DNA from: Bacilli bacterium
GTDB taxonomy: Bacteria > Bacillota_I > Bacilli_A > RFN20 > CAG-826
Direction of reading: 5' to 3'
Assembly (NCBI GenBank): GCA_017618495.1
Contig: JAFZUD010000134.1
Location: forward strand, 1 to 9,020
DNA length: 9,020 bases
Position 1 is the stretch's first letter. Each line of letters begins with the position of its first letter. The translations under genes were made by a program, and so were the position numbers. The notes under the pieces were generated by a model. It saw nothing but the letters and a program-made list of their open reading frames with translations. It had not been told where the DNA came from and did no database searches. Of this stretch, positions 1 through 6,365 are shown one piece after another.

Positions 1-806
1 CCGCTCGACCACATGAGGCTCTCAGCGAAGGTTGGGCTCATGAGGAGGATGTCGTCGCCATCTAAGCTGACATAGGTCGAATCAGCGGCGTCGAGTTCGA
101 TTGGCATCGTGACATAGTACCAATCGTACTGGCTGAGAATGCCAGGCTCGAAGGTTGGGACTGGAGTGTGGTTGGCACCCTCGGTGTAGGTACCCTGATA
201 GCCATTGCCATCAGAGAGTTTGGCAAGGATGAAGTTGTCTGGATTGCCATTATCGTCGACGGCGTAGAGATCGTCTGGATCATAAATGACCGTGTATCTG
301 GCGTTATGGAGAACTTTCCATAAACGCTGGTCTCTGCCATTGTCATCCTCATAATGGACATCGATGGTGAAGTTCTGTGGATCGTCGAGAAGCGGCTCAA
401 GGAAGGCCTCCATCTTGATCTGGTCGTTGCTAAGGACGGTGACGTCGAGCTTGGTCACAAGACCGCCAGCGGTGACGGTGATGTAGAAGGTTCCGACCTC
501 AGAGCCTTTGACCTTATGGCCATCGATGGTGATGGACTTGGCGTTGGTGCTGAGTTCGAAGTTTTTGTCGGTAGAACCGTCGCTATACTCGATGGTGATG
601 AAGTTATCAAGGTTAAGGAAGATGTTTTCCTGAAGGAAAGGAATCTCCTTTTCACGCTTGATCTTGGATGGATCCTTATCGACTGCAGAGGTCGATGCGG
701 AACCCTCATTACCACTAATGCTACTGTCGCTTGGTGGTACACAGGAGCCTAACATTGCGAGTGCAGCTGTGGACATAAGCATTAGCTTGGTTGCAAATTT
801 TTTCAT
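1..806 (-). CDS. Cell-surface lipoprotein with Ig-like domain, 3' end outside window
   Basis: The minus strand reads open from an ATG at 806 to the left edge (268 codons, no stop), so the gene is cut by the window. The protein starts MKKFATKLML, has a hydrophobic stretch and a lipobox LGSC (residues 19-22), so Cys22 should be lipidated and the protein anchored outside the membrane. A Ser/Gly/Thr-rich linker follows (about 24-45). Residues about 62-126 look like a bacterial Ig-like strand module (FITIEYSDGST ... GTFYITVTAGG ... KLDVTVL). The rest (127-268) is acidic and rich in Asp, Asn and Tyr, and I recognise no family in it. Start choice rests on the signal peptide and an AAGGAG site 11 bases upstream. 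It could be a solute-binding, adhesive or wall-associated lipoprotein; no function can be assigned. An ORF on the opposite strand (354-752) is a shadow of this gene. Confidence 0.87.
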   Translation of the reverse strand, partial: MKKFATKLMLMSTAALAMLGSCVPPSDSSISGNEGSASTSAVDKDPSKIKREKEIPFLQENIFLNLDNFITIEYSDGSTDKNFELSTNAKSITIDGHKVKGSEVGTFYITVTAGGLVTKLDVTVLSNDQIKMEAFLEPLLDDPQNFTIDVHYEDDNGRDQRLWKVLHNARYTVIYDPDDLYAVDDNGNPDNFILAKLSDGNGYQGTYTEGANHTPVPTFEPGILSQYDWYYVTMPIELDAADSTYVSLDGDDILLMSPTFAESLMWSS

Positions 807-817
807 AGTTGTCTGCT

Positions 818-823
818 CTCCTT
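818..823 (-). promoter_or_regulatory. Shine-Dalgarno of the lipoprotein gene
   Basis: AAGGAG on the minus strand, 11 bases before the ATG at 806. It fixes the start of the lipoprotein. The site lies inside a small inverted repeat (CTTTC-tt-GAAAG, 821-832), which is probably too short to block it. Confidence 0.65.
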
Positions 824-841
824 TCTTGAAAGAGTGAGGTT

Positions 842-869
842 AATATAGAACACATAAGCCAATTTTCAA
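842..869 (-). promoter_or_regulatory. Probable sigma-A promoter for the lipoprotein
   Basis: On the minus strand a TTGAAA -35 box (864-869) and a TATATT -10 box (842-847) are separated by 16 bases. The flank upstream (870-889) is very A/T-rich, like an UP element. Transcription would start near 835, giving an untranslated leader of about 29 bases that contains the Shine-Dalgarno. This is a motif match only. Confidence 0.5.
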
Positions 870-888
870 TAATTATTTTATTTTAAAT

Positions 889-1059
889 AAAAAGGCGGAC
901 TCGGCTCATGGGGCCTTTTTTAAAAAGGCGGGACCACCGCAACTGCAGGTTTCTAGACATTTTGAGGTCTTTTTCCGCCTTTGTAAGCGGTTTCACTTTA
1001 TCGTCAAGATAAATTCAGCGCCGATGAATCCGCCTTTACGATTGTCCAAAAATCGGTAA
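889..1059 (+). other. Inverted-repeat-rich block, candidate structured RNA leader
   Basis: This part of the 358-base gap can fold into several helices. An outer stem pairs 891-899 with 1029-1037. A second stem pairs 924-933 with 973-982, including a G932-U974 pair. TTTATC 997-1002 pairs with GATAAA 1008-1013 over a 5-base loop. An alternative hairpin pairs AAAAAGGC 889-896 with GCCTTTTT 913-920. Just after, TTAC-GATT 1036-1043 pairs with AATC-G-GTAA 1051-1059 with one bulged G. The G-U pairs (G932-U974, and U901-G911 inside the 889-920 hairpin) become C-A mismatches in the opposite transcript, which mildly favours the plus strand, i.e. a leader of the ligase gene. I match it to no known riboswitch class. 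No clear plus-strand promoter was found upstream, so a DNA-level role or a terminator remnant remains possible. Confidence 0.35.
891..1037. repeat. Four copies of an 8-mer, two in each orientation
   Basis: AAAGGCGG occurs at 891-898 and 924-931. Its reverse complement CCGCCTTT occurs at 975-982 and 1030-1037. The order is two forward then two inverted, so the copies can pair as nested stems (891 with 1030, 924 with 975) or in competing combinations. Confidence 0.85.
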
Positions 1060-1088
1060 GAAATTCTCAAATGAGACACGCATATATG

Positions 1089-1111
1089 GAAAACGCGTGG
1101 GCGCGCTTTTC
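1089..1111. other. GC-rich hairpin before the ligase gene
   Basis: GAAAA-CGCG (1089-1097) pairs with CGCG-c-TTTTC (1102-1111), with a TGGG loop and one bulged C at 1106. No U-run follows in either direction, so it is not a typical intrinsic terminator. It lies between the repeat block and the ligase start and could be part of a leader RNA or a protein-binding site. A smaller palindrome, TCTC-AAAT-GAGA, lies just upstream at 1065-1076. Confidence 0.5.
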
Positions 1112-1164
1112 GCATTTAGGGACTATCAAAAGGAGCCCGAAATAGAGTAATATGATTCAGTCAA

Positions 1165-2775
1165 ATGGCACCAAAAAGCATCTACGAACAAGTGGCCGAA
1201 ACGGTTAAAAGAATGCCTTTCGCAAAGGCGATCGTTTTCGAAAACAAGAAATACAATTACCGTCAATTTGGAAGGGAAATATTGAAGGCGGCAGGAAGGC
1301 TTTCCGCGATCGGAATCAAGCCTCGCGACGTCGTCACCGTCCTTCTCCCGAACTGCCCTGACAGCGTTTTCATTTTCTATGCCTTAAGCGCGATCGGCGC
1401 GATTGCCTATAACATCCATCCTCTCACCCCTGGGCCAACCGTGGCGAAGATGATGAAGAAGGTCAAATCCAAGTATTGCGTTTCATTGATCAACACTGCC
1501 CACGAGTTATGGGAATCGATGCCAAACGATGTCAAAGTTATTGGCGTCAATCCATACGTCGGAATCAGCTTCTTCAAGGCCTCCTACCTCAACTACTTAG
1601 GCAGGAACACCGAAGGGGTCATAAAGTATTGGAAAATCAAAGGAACCCCTGCAATTCCGCTATATTCCCCGAAAGAAGAGAAGGAAGACGCCGTCTATCT
1701 CAACACCGGCGGAACCAATGGAGAACCTAAAGTCGTCCGCATTTCAAATGAGTCAATGAACCATATCGGTTTGAACTCATACCAACTCATCGGAGGCAAG
1801 GTCACCGACATCAGCATCATGACCGCTGTCCCAATGTTCCACGTCCTTGGTTTAGGCATGGCCATCCATGTTCCTTTCGCTATGGGCGGAAGCGCCTGCC
1901 TCATCCTCAAGTTCAATACGAAAGAGGCCATCAACCAGATGAAGAAAGGCAACGCCACCGTCATCATTGGCGTACCTGCCTTATATAACGCATTACTCAG
2001 CCGTGACAAATTCTATGGTCCTCATTTAAAGAAACAGATCGTTGCCTATCTTGGTGGCGATTCCTGCCCAATGAGTCTCATCGAAAGATGGAACGGCGCG
2101 ATGGAGAAATACGGCTCAAAAGCCAGGCTCTATGTCGGTTATGGCTTAACTGAGACTAGCACCGCTTGTAACGTCAACACCTTTGGCGGCCGTAACAAAT
2201 ATGGCTCCGTCGGTAAGCCTCTCCCAGGCGTTCTCAATAAGATCGTCGACCCAGAGACCGGAGAAGAACTCCCAGCCGGCAAATATGGCGAGATCCTCAT
2301 CGGAGGACCGTCCGTCATGACTGGTTACTATGGCGACGAAGAACTTAATAAAAAGACCTTATTCTTTGATGAAGAAGGGAATCCATGGCTCCACACGATG
2401 GACTATGGCTGCATCGATGAGGATGGCTACCTCTACTTCAAGCAAAGACTAAGGAGAATCGTCAAGATCAACGCCGAAACCCTTTGCCCAAGCGATGTCG
2501 AGGAGGTCGTCAATTCCCTCCCTGGCATCTATGAGTCATATTGCTATGGCGTACCAAATAGCCGCAAAGGGAACGTCTTTAGACTCATCGCCGTCATCAG
2601 AAGAGGCGATCATCCATGGTCCGAGGAAGAAGCCGAGAAAGCCATCAAAGAAGCGATAGCAAAATCGCTTCCTCCAACCTACTTCCCAGACAAGATCATC
2701 TTCATGAAGAGACTTCCTAGAACCCCAATAGGAAAGATAGACATCTCTCAAATCGAGGGAGCAGAAGTCAGATAA
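1165..2775 (+). CDS. AMP-dependent acyl-CoA/acyl-ACP synthetase-like ligase
   Basis: A 536-residue member of the ANL adenylate-forming superfamily. Such enzymes activate a carboxylic acid with ATP as an acyl-adenylate and pass it to CoA or a carrier thiol. Motifs in order: P-loop NTGGTNGEPK (180-189), PMFHVLGLG (223-231), YGLTE (326-330), the ribose-binding Asp in HTMD (410-413), hinge region QRLRRIVKI (427-435), and PRTPIGKID (518-526), whose Lys524 is the usual catalytic lysine. Length is normal. Several motifs deviate: the P-loop Ser is Gly, the TGD motif reads TMD, and the GR-x-K/R-D hinge reads QRLRR. No signal peptide or membrane span is seen, so it is probably cytoplasmic. An in-frame TGA at 1153-1155 makes ATG 1165 the first possible start. 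The nearest AGGAG (1131-1135) is 29 bases away, too far, so initiation is odd or a later start is used. Substrate is unknown; fatty or aryl acids are possible. Confidence 0.9.
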   Translation: MAPKSIYEQVAETVKRMPFAKAIVFENKKYNYRQFGREILKAAGRLSAIGIKPRDVVTVLLPNCPDSVFIFYALSAIGAIAYNIHPLTPGPTVAKMMKKVKSKYCVSLINTAHELWESMPNDVKVIGVNPYVGISFFKASYLNYLGRNTEGVIKYWKIKGTPAIPLYSPKEEKEDAVYLNTGGTNGEPKVVRISNESMNHIGLNSYQLIGGKVTDISIMTAVPMFHVLGLGMAIHVPFAMGGSACLILKFNTKEAINQMKKGNATVIIGVPALYNALLSRDKFYGPHLKKQIVAYLGGDSCPMSLIERWNGAMEKYGSKARLYVGYGLTETSTACNVNTFGGRNKYGSVGKPLPGVLNKIVDPETGEELPAGKYGEILIGGPSVMTGYYGDEELNKKTLFFDEEGNPWLHTMDYGCIDEDGYLYFKQRLRRIVKINAETLCPSDVEEVVNSLPGIYESYCYGVPNSRKGNVFRLIAVIRRGDHPWSEEEAEKAIKEAIAKSLPPTYFPDKIIFMKRLPRTPIGKIDISQIEGAEVR

Positions 2776-2857
2776 TCTCGCCCGCATCGCTATTTTAGCG
2801 ATTTAATGCCACTTGTCTTTTTAAAGTGGTAAACTTACCACCGACACGTTTTTTATT
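2776..2857. other. Gap with three short hairpins, two mutually exclusive
   Basis: ATCGCTA-TTT-TAGCGAT (2786-2802) forms a 7-bp hairpin with only a weak T tail, so it may be a poor terminator for the ligase. CCACTT (2809-2814) can pair with AAGTGG (2824-2829). GTGGTA (2826-2831) can instead pair with TACCAC (2836-2841) over an AACT loop. The last two share the GTGG at 2826-2829 and cannot both form. A T6 run (2849-2854) lies 7 bases after the third hairpin, right before the next ATG. No Shine-Dalgarno and no convincing promoter are visible. Confidence 0.5.
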
Positions 2858-3724
2858 ATGACCTGGTTTTACGAATTCTTACATTGGCTGACTGGAAAGA
2901 TGGAAGAACCACACATGTTCGGTTGGTTCCACCTCATGATGATCGCGATTGTCATCGCCACAACTGTCCTCTATATCATCCTTTGGCGCAAAGCCGACGA
3001 GAAAACATATAGGAAGGTCATCTTCTGGTCTTGGATCGTCCTTGTCGCTTTGGAACTCCTTAAGCAGCTCACGATCAACTTCGTCTATAACGAAGCAGAC
3101 CCTTCCTTATCGACCTTCGAATACTATTGGGACCACTTCCCATTCCAGTTCTGCGCGGTTCCTTTATACACCTACCCTCTTGTCGCCTTCCTTCCAAACA
3201 AAGGAAAGGTCTCAAATTTCATTTGGGAGAGCTTAGTGGGTTTCACCGCTTGCTTCATCACAATCGGTGGTTTGGCCACCCTCATCTATCCTGAGCAAGC
3301 CCTCATCGACACCATCGTCATCAACATCCAAACCCTCACTTACCATGGTCTCATGATCGTCGTTGGAATATACACCGCAGTGTGGCTTGGAAAGAGGTTT
3401 AACCTCAAAATCTACAGCAAAACCCCTGTGCCTTTCCTTGCCTTCATCGTTGTTGCAATGATTCTTAATGTCACTTTCGTCAAGAGCGGAATCACTGGTG
3501 GTTCTACCTTCAACATGTTCTTCATCTCCCCTTACTTCCCATGCACCTTGCCAGTATTGTCCGAGATATACCCTGTCGTTCCTTATCCAGTCTTCCTTCT
3601 CCTTTATGTCTTTGGCTTCATCACTTTGGGATTCATCTTCTTCGAGATCCTCTACTGGACCTTATGGGTCATCAGAAAGCTAGAGCCAAAGAAAAAAACG
3701 GAGACAGTTACCGAACAACCATAA
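2858..3724 (+). CDS. YwaF/TIGR02206-like seven-helix membrane protein
   Basis: A 288-residue, very hydrophobic protein. About seven membrane segments can be read near residues 25-43, 54-75, 95-112, 122-144, 153-177, 190-208 and 242-268, with a charged C-terminal tail (KLEPKKK). The layout, the WFHLMMIAIV opening helix and the FPFQFC motif at the start of helix 3 (94-99) fit the TIGR02206/YwaF group of integral membrane proteins, to which eukaryotic TMEM164 is also related as I recall. TMEM164 has been described as a phospholipid acyltransferase with a catalytic Cys. Cys99 here and His163 (TYHG) are candidates for equivalent residues, but that is inference. It follows the acyl ligase by 82 bases and is closed by its own terminator. 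No Shine-Dalgarno precedes ATG 2858; Met15 or Met20 would still keep helix 1 intact. Function in bacteria is not established. Confidence 0.78.
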   Translation: MTWFYEFLHWLTGKMEEPHMFGWFHLMMIAIVIATTVLYIILWRKADEKTYRKVIFWSWIVLVALELLKQLTINFVYNEADPSLSTFEYYWDHFPFQFCAVPLYTYPLVAFLPNKGKVSNFIWESLVGFTACFITIGGLATLIYPEQALIDTIVINIQTLTYHGLMIVVGIYTAVWLGKRFNLKIYSKTPVPFLAFIVVAMILNVTFVKSGITGGSTFNMFFISPYFPCTLPVLSEIYPVVPYPVFLLLYVFGFITLGFIFFEILYWTLWVIRKLEPKKKTETVTEQP

Positions 3725-3747
3725 ACGGCGGTTATGCCGTTTTTTTA
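3723..3747 (+). terminator. Intrinsic terminator after the membrane protein
   Basis: AAACGGC (3723-3729) pairs with GCCGTTT (3736-3742) over a GGTTAT loop, and the T-run extends to 3747. The stem overlaps the TAA stop of the membrane protein gene, so it ends that transcript and separates it from the M32 gene. Confidence 0.85.
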
Positions 3748-3770
3748 TTACTTTCCTTTAGGAAGATATA

Positions 3771-3799
3771 CCTCAATGCTAAGATATTGAGGCTAGGAG
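3771..3799 (+). promoter_or_regulatory. Hairpin plus Shine-Dalgarno before the M32 gene
   Basis: CCTCAAT (3771-3777) pairs with ATTGAGG (3786-3792) over an 8-base loop. AGGAG (3795-3799) follows two bases later and lies 7 bases before ATG 3807, a good ribosome site that fixes the start. The hairpin could be a transcript 5' stabiliser, an operator or a translation control stem. A promoter for the gene must lie in this roughly 60-base gap or further upstream; I see no convincing -35/-10 pair. Confidence 0.6.
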
Positions 3800-3806
3800 A
3801 CACTCT

Positions 3807-5288
3807 ATGAAACACTGCCCTACTTATACGAAGATCCTTCCTTATCTTGACCAGATGAGGAGGCTAAGGACCACCACATCAATCATCTATTACGACCTCG
3901 CCTGCGTTGCAGGAAAAGACGCGATCAAAGACGAATCGGAGCTTCTTAACCACTGGTTCGCCGAACTTGCCAAAATCTCCCAAGACGAGGAATTCATCAA
4001 GCTCGTCAAAGAAGGCATGAGCGATAAAGAAGCGAACCTCATGGAGAAGCGACTCTTTGAGAACCTCTACAAAGACGTCAAGTTCCTAGAGAACTTCACT
4101 CTCGAAGAATACCTCGAATACAGAAACATCATCTCCGACTGCAACGAGCAATGGAGAATCTGCCGTCCAAACAACGATTTCAAAGGCTGGCTCCCTTACT
4201 GGAAGAAACAAGTTGAGTCTTCGAGAAAAGTCGCCAGAAAGATGATGAAAGAAGGCCAGACCCCTTATGACACCTGCCTCGACGCTTATGAGCCAGGAAA
4301 CAATGAGGCCTTCATCGATTCCATCTTCAATCCATTGAAGGACACCCTTATTCCTTTGCTTAAGAAAGCCAAAGAGAAGCAGAAATCATTCAATATCCCT
4401 GCTCTTAAGCCTTATGACAAGATCAAACAGAAAGAGATGTCCTTAAGGATGCTTAAGGCTATCCACTACGATTTGAATAAAGGCGCTCTCATGGAATCCG
4501 CCCACCCGTTCAGCGACGCTTTAGCGAAGAACGACGCGAGAGTCACCACGAAATTCCTCATCGAAGACTGGAGAAGCAATGTCTTTACTTGTCTCCACGA
4601 AGGCGGCCACGCCCTCGAGTTCCAGAATTGGAGCGAAGAGATGTTCGAGAACCATGTCGAGAATATGGCTACAAGCGCGATCTGCGAGACCCATAGCCGT
4701 TTCTTCGAGAACATCATCGGAAGAAGCAAAGCCTTCATGCCAATCCTTCAGAAAGAAGCCGCTGAAGCTCTCGATCCAGAGTTAGGAAAGATTCCTGCCG
4801 AGGACTTCTACCACCTCATGAATGAGATCCAGCCATGGCTCATTAGATGCGAAGCGGATGAGCTCTCATATTGCCTCCACATCATCATCCGTTATGAGAT
4901 CGAGAAAGACCTCATCAACGGCAAGATCGAGTGTGAGGATGTCCCTGCTATCTGGAAACAGAAATACCACAACTACCTCGGTGTTGAAGTCACCGATGAC
5001 AAGAATGGCTGCATGCAGGATACCCATTGGTCCGAAGCCTTATGGGGCTACTTCCCTTCCTACGCCTTAGGAAACCTCTATGGCGCGATGATCAAAGAGA
5101 GAATTGAGAAAGAGATGGACTTCGAAGGCGCCATCAAGAATAACGAGATCAACAAGATCGTCGAATGGATGAGGGAGAACGATTACTGCTATGACTACCT
5201 CAAACCAAATGATTGGATCATGAAGGTTGTCGGCAAGCCATTAAGCGCTGAGCCGTATATCAAATACCTCAAAGAAAAGTTCGAATAA
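3807..5288 (+). CDS. M32-family metallocarboxypeptidase
   Basis: A 493-residue protein, the usual length for peptidase family M32 (Thermus/Pyrococcus carboxypeptidase, B. subtilis YpwA). These are cytoplasmic, metal-dependent, usually dimeric enzymes that remove C-terminal residues from peptides. Motifs: AHPFSDALAKNDARVTTKF (232-250, family HPF ... D-R-T-T), metal site HEGGH (264-268; His264, His268, general base Glu265), third ligand Glu294 in CETHSRFFENIIGRS (family HES-x-SR), IRCEADELSY (346-355, family IRVEADE), and GYFPSYALGNLYGA (414-427). All catalytic residues are present. The His of the HES motif is Cys here, and HEFGH reads HEGGH. There is no signal peptide. The gene stands alone between two terminators, with a strong ribosome site. 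Function by homology is secure; peptide preference is not. Confidence 0.95.
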   Translation: MKHCPTYTKILPYLDQMRRLRTTTSIIYYDLACVAGKDAIKDESELLNHWFAELAKISQDEEFIKLVKEGMSDKEANLMEKRLFENLYKDVKFLENFTLEEYLEYRNIISDCNEQWRICRPNNDFKGWLPYWKKQVESSRKVARKMMKEGQTPYDTCLDAYEPGNNEAFIDSIFNPLKDTLIPLLKKAKEKQKSFNIPALKPYDKIKQKEMSLRMLKAIHYDLNKGALMESAHPFSDALAKNDARVTTKFLIEDWRSNVFTCLHEGGHALEFQNWSEEMFENHVENMATSAICETHSRFFENIIGRSKAFMPILQKEAAEALDPELGKIPAEDFYHLMNEIQPWLIRCEADELSYCLHIIIRYEIEKDLINGKIECEDVPAIWKQKYHNYLGVEVTDDKNGCMQDTHWSEALWGYFPSYALGNLYGAMIKERIEKEMDFEGAIKNNEINKIVEWMRENDYCYDYLKPNDWIMKVVGKPLSAEPYIKYLKEKFE

Positions 5289-5292
5289 AATT

Positions 5293-5322
5293 AAAAAGGT
5301 CTGCGATTTGCAGGCCTTTTTT
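5293..5322. terminator. Bidirectional terminator between convergent genes
   Basis: AAAAAGGTCTGC (5293-5304) pairs with GCAGGCCTTTTT (5310-5321) over a GATTT loop, 12 base pairs with T-runs on both sides. One pair is T5300-G5314, a G-U wobble in the plus transcript but an A-C mismatch in the minus transcript. It therefore suits the M32 gene best, while also serving the ABC operon that ends at 5333. Confidence 0.9.
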
Positions 5323-5332
5323 GAATTTTTGA

Positions 5333-6364
5333 TTAACGTTCCTCGCGGAAGTAGTTAACACCAAGCGATCCTGGAGGCAGGACGTTTTTCTTTCCGATTA
5401 TCGAGGTGAAGATGAGAACGAGGATGGTGATGACGTATGGAACGATCTTGAGGAGTTCCATCTCAACGAAGCCGATGCCAGGAACGGTGTATGGGAGGGT
5501 GAGAAGGAAGCCGAAGGCGATGGAGCCGATGATGGCGAGAAGAGGATTCCAGACGGTGAAGATGACAAGAGCAAGAACCATCCAGCCTAAGCCTTGGAGG
5601 GTGGCGCTGTTCTCCCAGGTTCCGCCGACGTGGGACATGGTGTAGAAGAAGCCGCCGAAACCAGCGATGGTGCAGCCAATGGTTGTGGCGATGTATTTGT
5701 ACTTGTCGGTGTTGATGCCAGCCGCGTCAGCGGTAGCAGGATTCTCGCCGATCGCTCTGATCGATAAGCCGATTCTGGTTCTGTTAAGAACGAGGAAGGC
5801 GACGACCGCCAAAGCGAAGCAGATGTAGACGAATAAGCCGTTTCCTAGGAGAAGCGTGCCAGTCTGTCCAAAGGCAGCCTCATCATATGGGAGGTGGAAA
5901 CGGATGATCTTACTGGCAACGGTGAAAAGCGGCTTGTTCTCAGTGGTTCTGATAAGACCCATGATGAAGTCAGCGAAGCCCGCACCAAAGGTGGTGAGAG
6001 CCAAACCGGTAACGTTCTGATTGGCTTTGAGGGAGGTCGTAAGGAAGGAGAAGAGTAATCCTGAAAGACCTGCGAAGATAGCGACGAAGACGATGACGAA
6101 GAGCATCAGCAAGAGATAGGAGACAAGGTTTCCGAAGGAGAAGCTTATCTCGTCGATATTGATTGGAAGAGCCTGGTAGACGGTCTTCATGTAGACGAGC
6201 GCACCAACCGCGCCACCGGCAGCGCCGATGCACATGACGCCTGGAATACCGAGGTTGAGGTTTCCGGCCTTTTCGTTGATGGTTTCACCAATGCAGCCGA
6301 ACAAGAAGATGACGGCGAGAGAAATGGCGTCGATTAAGGCGACTAATACCCAAGAGTTACCCAT
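5333..6364 (-). CDS. Nucleoside-type ABC transporter permease 2
   Basis: A 343-residue integral membrane protein of the BPD_transp_2 family (PF02653), the second permease of BMP-type importers such as B. subtilis NupQ/YufQ. It pairs with permease 1 to form the channel for nucleosides or related solutes. Visible signs are roughly eight to ten hydrophobic segments, the family motif GNLNLGIPGVM (34-44), the cytoplasmic coupling loop GLSIRAIGENPATADAAGI (199-217) that contacts the ATPase, and the typical ending PGSLGVNYFREER. The usual Glu of the N-I-G-x-E-G-M motif is Pro here (GIPG). It is the last gene of the minus-strand operon: ATG 6364 lies one base past the stop of permease 1 and uses a Shine-Dalgarno inside that gene. 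It ends 11 bases short of the shared terminator. The substrate cannot be told from the permease alone. Confidence 0.93.
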   Translation of the reverse strand: MGNSWVLVALIDAISLAVIFLFGCIGETINEKAGNLNLGIPGVMCIGAAGGAVGALVYMKTVYQALPINIDEISFSFGNLVSYLLLMLFVIVFVAIFAGLSGLLFSFLTTSLKANQNVTGLALTTFGAGFADFIMGLIRTTENKPLFTVASKIIRFHLPYDEAAFGQTGTLLLGNGLFVYICFALAVVAFLVLNRTRIGLSIRAIGENPATADAAGINTDKYKYIATTIGCTIAGFGGFFYTMSHVGGTWENSATLQGLGWMVLALVIFTVWNPLLAIIGSIAFGFLLTLPYTVPGIGFVEMELLKIVPYVITILVLIFTSIIGKKNVLPPGSLGVNYFREER

Positions 6365-6365
6365 T

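Noticed and set aside
354..752. 132-residue plus-strand reading frame under the lipoprotein.
   Set aside because: Lies antisense to the lipoprotein, which has a signal peptide, lipobox, promoter and ribosome site; the plus frame has none of these.
922..950. T-box-like antiterminator on the minus strand (GCGGTGGTCCCGC followed by T5, then a second T-rich hairpin).
   Set aside because: It differs from the GGTGGNACCGCG core (CCC for ACC), no Stem I with a specifier loop could be found, and the downstream gene is a lipoprotein with its own promoter between this element and its start. Best regarded as chance similarity within the repeat block.
980..1007. Minus-strand promoter TTGACG-N16-TACAAA that could make a short RNA ending at the T-runs near 889-920.
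   Set aside because: The -10 box is weak (4 of 6), and the wobble pairs in the repeats favour the opposite strand. Not enough to call a small RNA.
1152..1208. Small 18-codon frame starting at ATG 1152, overlapping the ligase start.
   Set aside because: No ribosome site at proper distance and no sign of selection; noted only because it could affect ligase initiation.
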